Source of the DNA: Acidobacteriota bacterium
Lineage (GTDB): Bacteria; Acidobacteriota; Terriglobia; Terriglobales; Acidobacteriaceae
Length of the DNA: 64,000 bases
Assembly: GCA_016196065.1 (NCBI GenBank)
Contig: JACPYL010000025.1
Location: 372,001-436,000, forward strand
Direction: 5' to 3'
In this document: positions 63,470 to 64,000 of the stretch, piece after piece
Layout: every line of letters begins with the position of its first letter
Numbering within the stretch: the stretch's first letter is position 1
The notes under the pieces: model-generated
The model's input: the letters and a program-made list of their open reading frames with translations, nothing else
What the model was told of the DNA's origin: nothing
Database searches by the model: none
Translations under genes and position numbers: made by a program

Positions 63470-64000
63470 ATGAACAGAAATCGCAAACATACGGCACTCA
63501 TTACCGGAGCCTCAAGCGGCATCGGTCTCGGACTCACGCGCGGATTCCTCGCGGAAGACTTCAACGTAGTCGCAAACTCGCGCCACATCACAACCGCTGG
63601 CACGCTGGTGCCATCCGACGACCTGCTCCTTGTCGATGGCGACGTCGGCGAAGCGTCCACCGCACAGAATGTGATCCGACAAGCGGAGCAACGATTCGGC
63701 ACGGTCGATGTGCTCATCAACAACGCGGGTATCTTCGTGCCCAAGCCATTTGTCGACTACACGCCTGAAGACTTCGAGCGCGTACTCTCAACCAATCTGG
63801 CTGGCTTCTTCTACATGTCGCAGGCGGCCGCCCGCCATATGCAGAAGCACGGCGGGGGTCAGATCATCACGATCAGTACGACACTGGCCCAGCAACCGGT
63901 TGCTGGAGTAACCGCAGCGCTGACGAGCTTGACCAAGGGCGGCCTCAACGCGGTGACGCGCGGCCTGGCGATTGAATATGCAGCCGAGGGAATCCGGGTC
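63470..64000 (+). CDS. SDR-family protein with Tyr-to-Thr catalytic change (cut by window edge)
   Basis: 177 residues are visible. A cofactor loop TGASSGIG near residue 13 and NNAGIF are normal. In the active site, the position four residues before the catalytic lysine of LTSLTKGG is Thr instead of Tyr. The serine region IITISTTLAQQP is also unusual. It is divergent from the HxlR regulator. It may be a pseudoenzyme or a subfamily with a different proton donor. Confidence 0.85.
   Translation, partial: MNRNRKHTALITGASSGIGLGLTRGFLAEDFNVVANSRHITTAGTLVPSDDLLLVDGDVGEASTAQNVIRQAEQRFGTVDVLINNAGIFVPKPFVDYTPEDFERVLSTNLAGFFYMSQAAARHMQKHGGGQIITISTTLAQQPVAGVTAALTSLTKGGLNAVTRGLAIEYAAEGIRV

Noticed and set aside
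1-64000. CRISPR array, prophage, insertion sequence or toxin-antitoxin locus
   Set aside because: No regularly spaced identical repeats with unique spacers, integrase, transposase or recognisable toxin-antitoxin pair was seen; the repeats found are inverted hairpins.

Overview
The window looks like chromosome from a soil-type member of the Acidobacteriota (Koribacter-like Acidobacteriia). This is inferred from overall character, not from a marker search. The DNA is moderately GC-rich and genes sit on both strands in short operons. There are many secreted TPR, FG-GAP, BNR and GloVer-type repeat proteins and OmpA-like or DUF481 outer-membrane proteins. Three NtrC-type two-component pairs, an M13 peptidase and intergenic hairpin repeats complete the picture. 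No phage, transposase, CRISPR array or plasmid functions were seen.

Bases 1-10,400 hold the end of a LigD-type DNA ligase, lgt, a four-helix-bundle gene enclosed by imperfect 39-bp inverted repeats, and a core minus-strand block. That block runs infC (apparent ATC start), rpmI, rplT, pheS and pheT (short form without the tRNA-binding insert). Further along are an aminotransferase, a small coiled-coil gene, zapA and a strong 6S RNA candidate with its own promoter. A TonB-domain protein faces pheT.

Bases 10,400-37,700 are accessory: an FG-GAP lipoprotein behind an AraC gene, a PadR/membrane-protein pair with a palindromic site over the PadR start, an SDR/glycosyltransferase pair, and a two-component system with an extra receiver-like protein. 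Then come secreted repeat proteins, an OmpA-like porin, a second two-component system, a methyltransferase beside a hairpin repeat, an M13 peptidase, glgC and a nucleotide-sugar dehydrogenase. A SanA/YdcF-like protein and a CDGSH iron-sulfur protein end the stretch.

Bases 37,700-53,400 include a triple-PilZ protein, two Tat-signal flavoenzymes facing each other, an alpha/beta hydrolase, an ABC exporter, and murQ divergent from a sodium/solute symporter. The most unusual locus is at 47,900-53,240. It encodes a membrane-anchored GcvH-like protein that lacks the lipoyl lysine, a four-cluster ferredoxin and a ten-helix NrfD/HybB protein. A 20-bp-period direct repeat lies upstream and a sigma54-type regulator/kinase pair lies convergently downstream. 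No catalytic oxidoreductase subunit is present, so this is the best candidate for an undescribed electron-transfer module.

Bases 53,400-64,000 carry tRNA-Val(GAC), a DUF481 barrel, a TPR protein, a zinc-ribbon protein, small secreted proteins, a CBM9-like protein, a full-length Ada, a GloVer repeat protein and a membrane protein. Two SDRs around an HxlR regulator close the window; the second SDR runs off the right edge and has Thr where the catalytic Tyr is expected.
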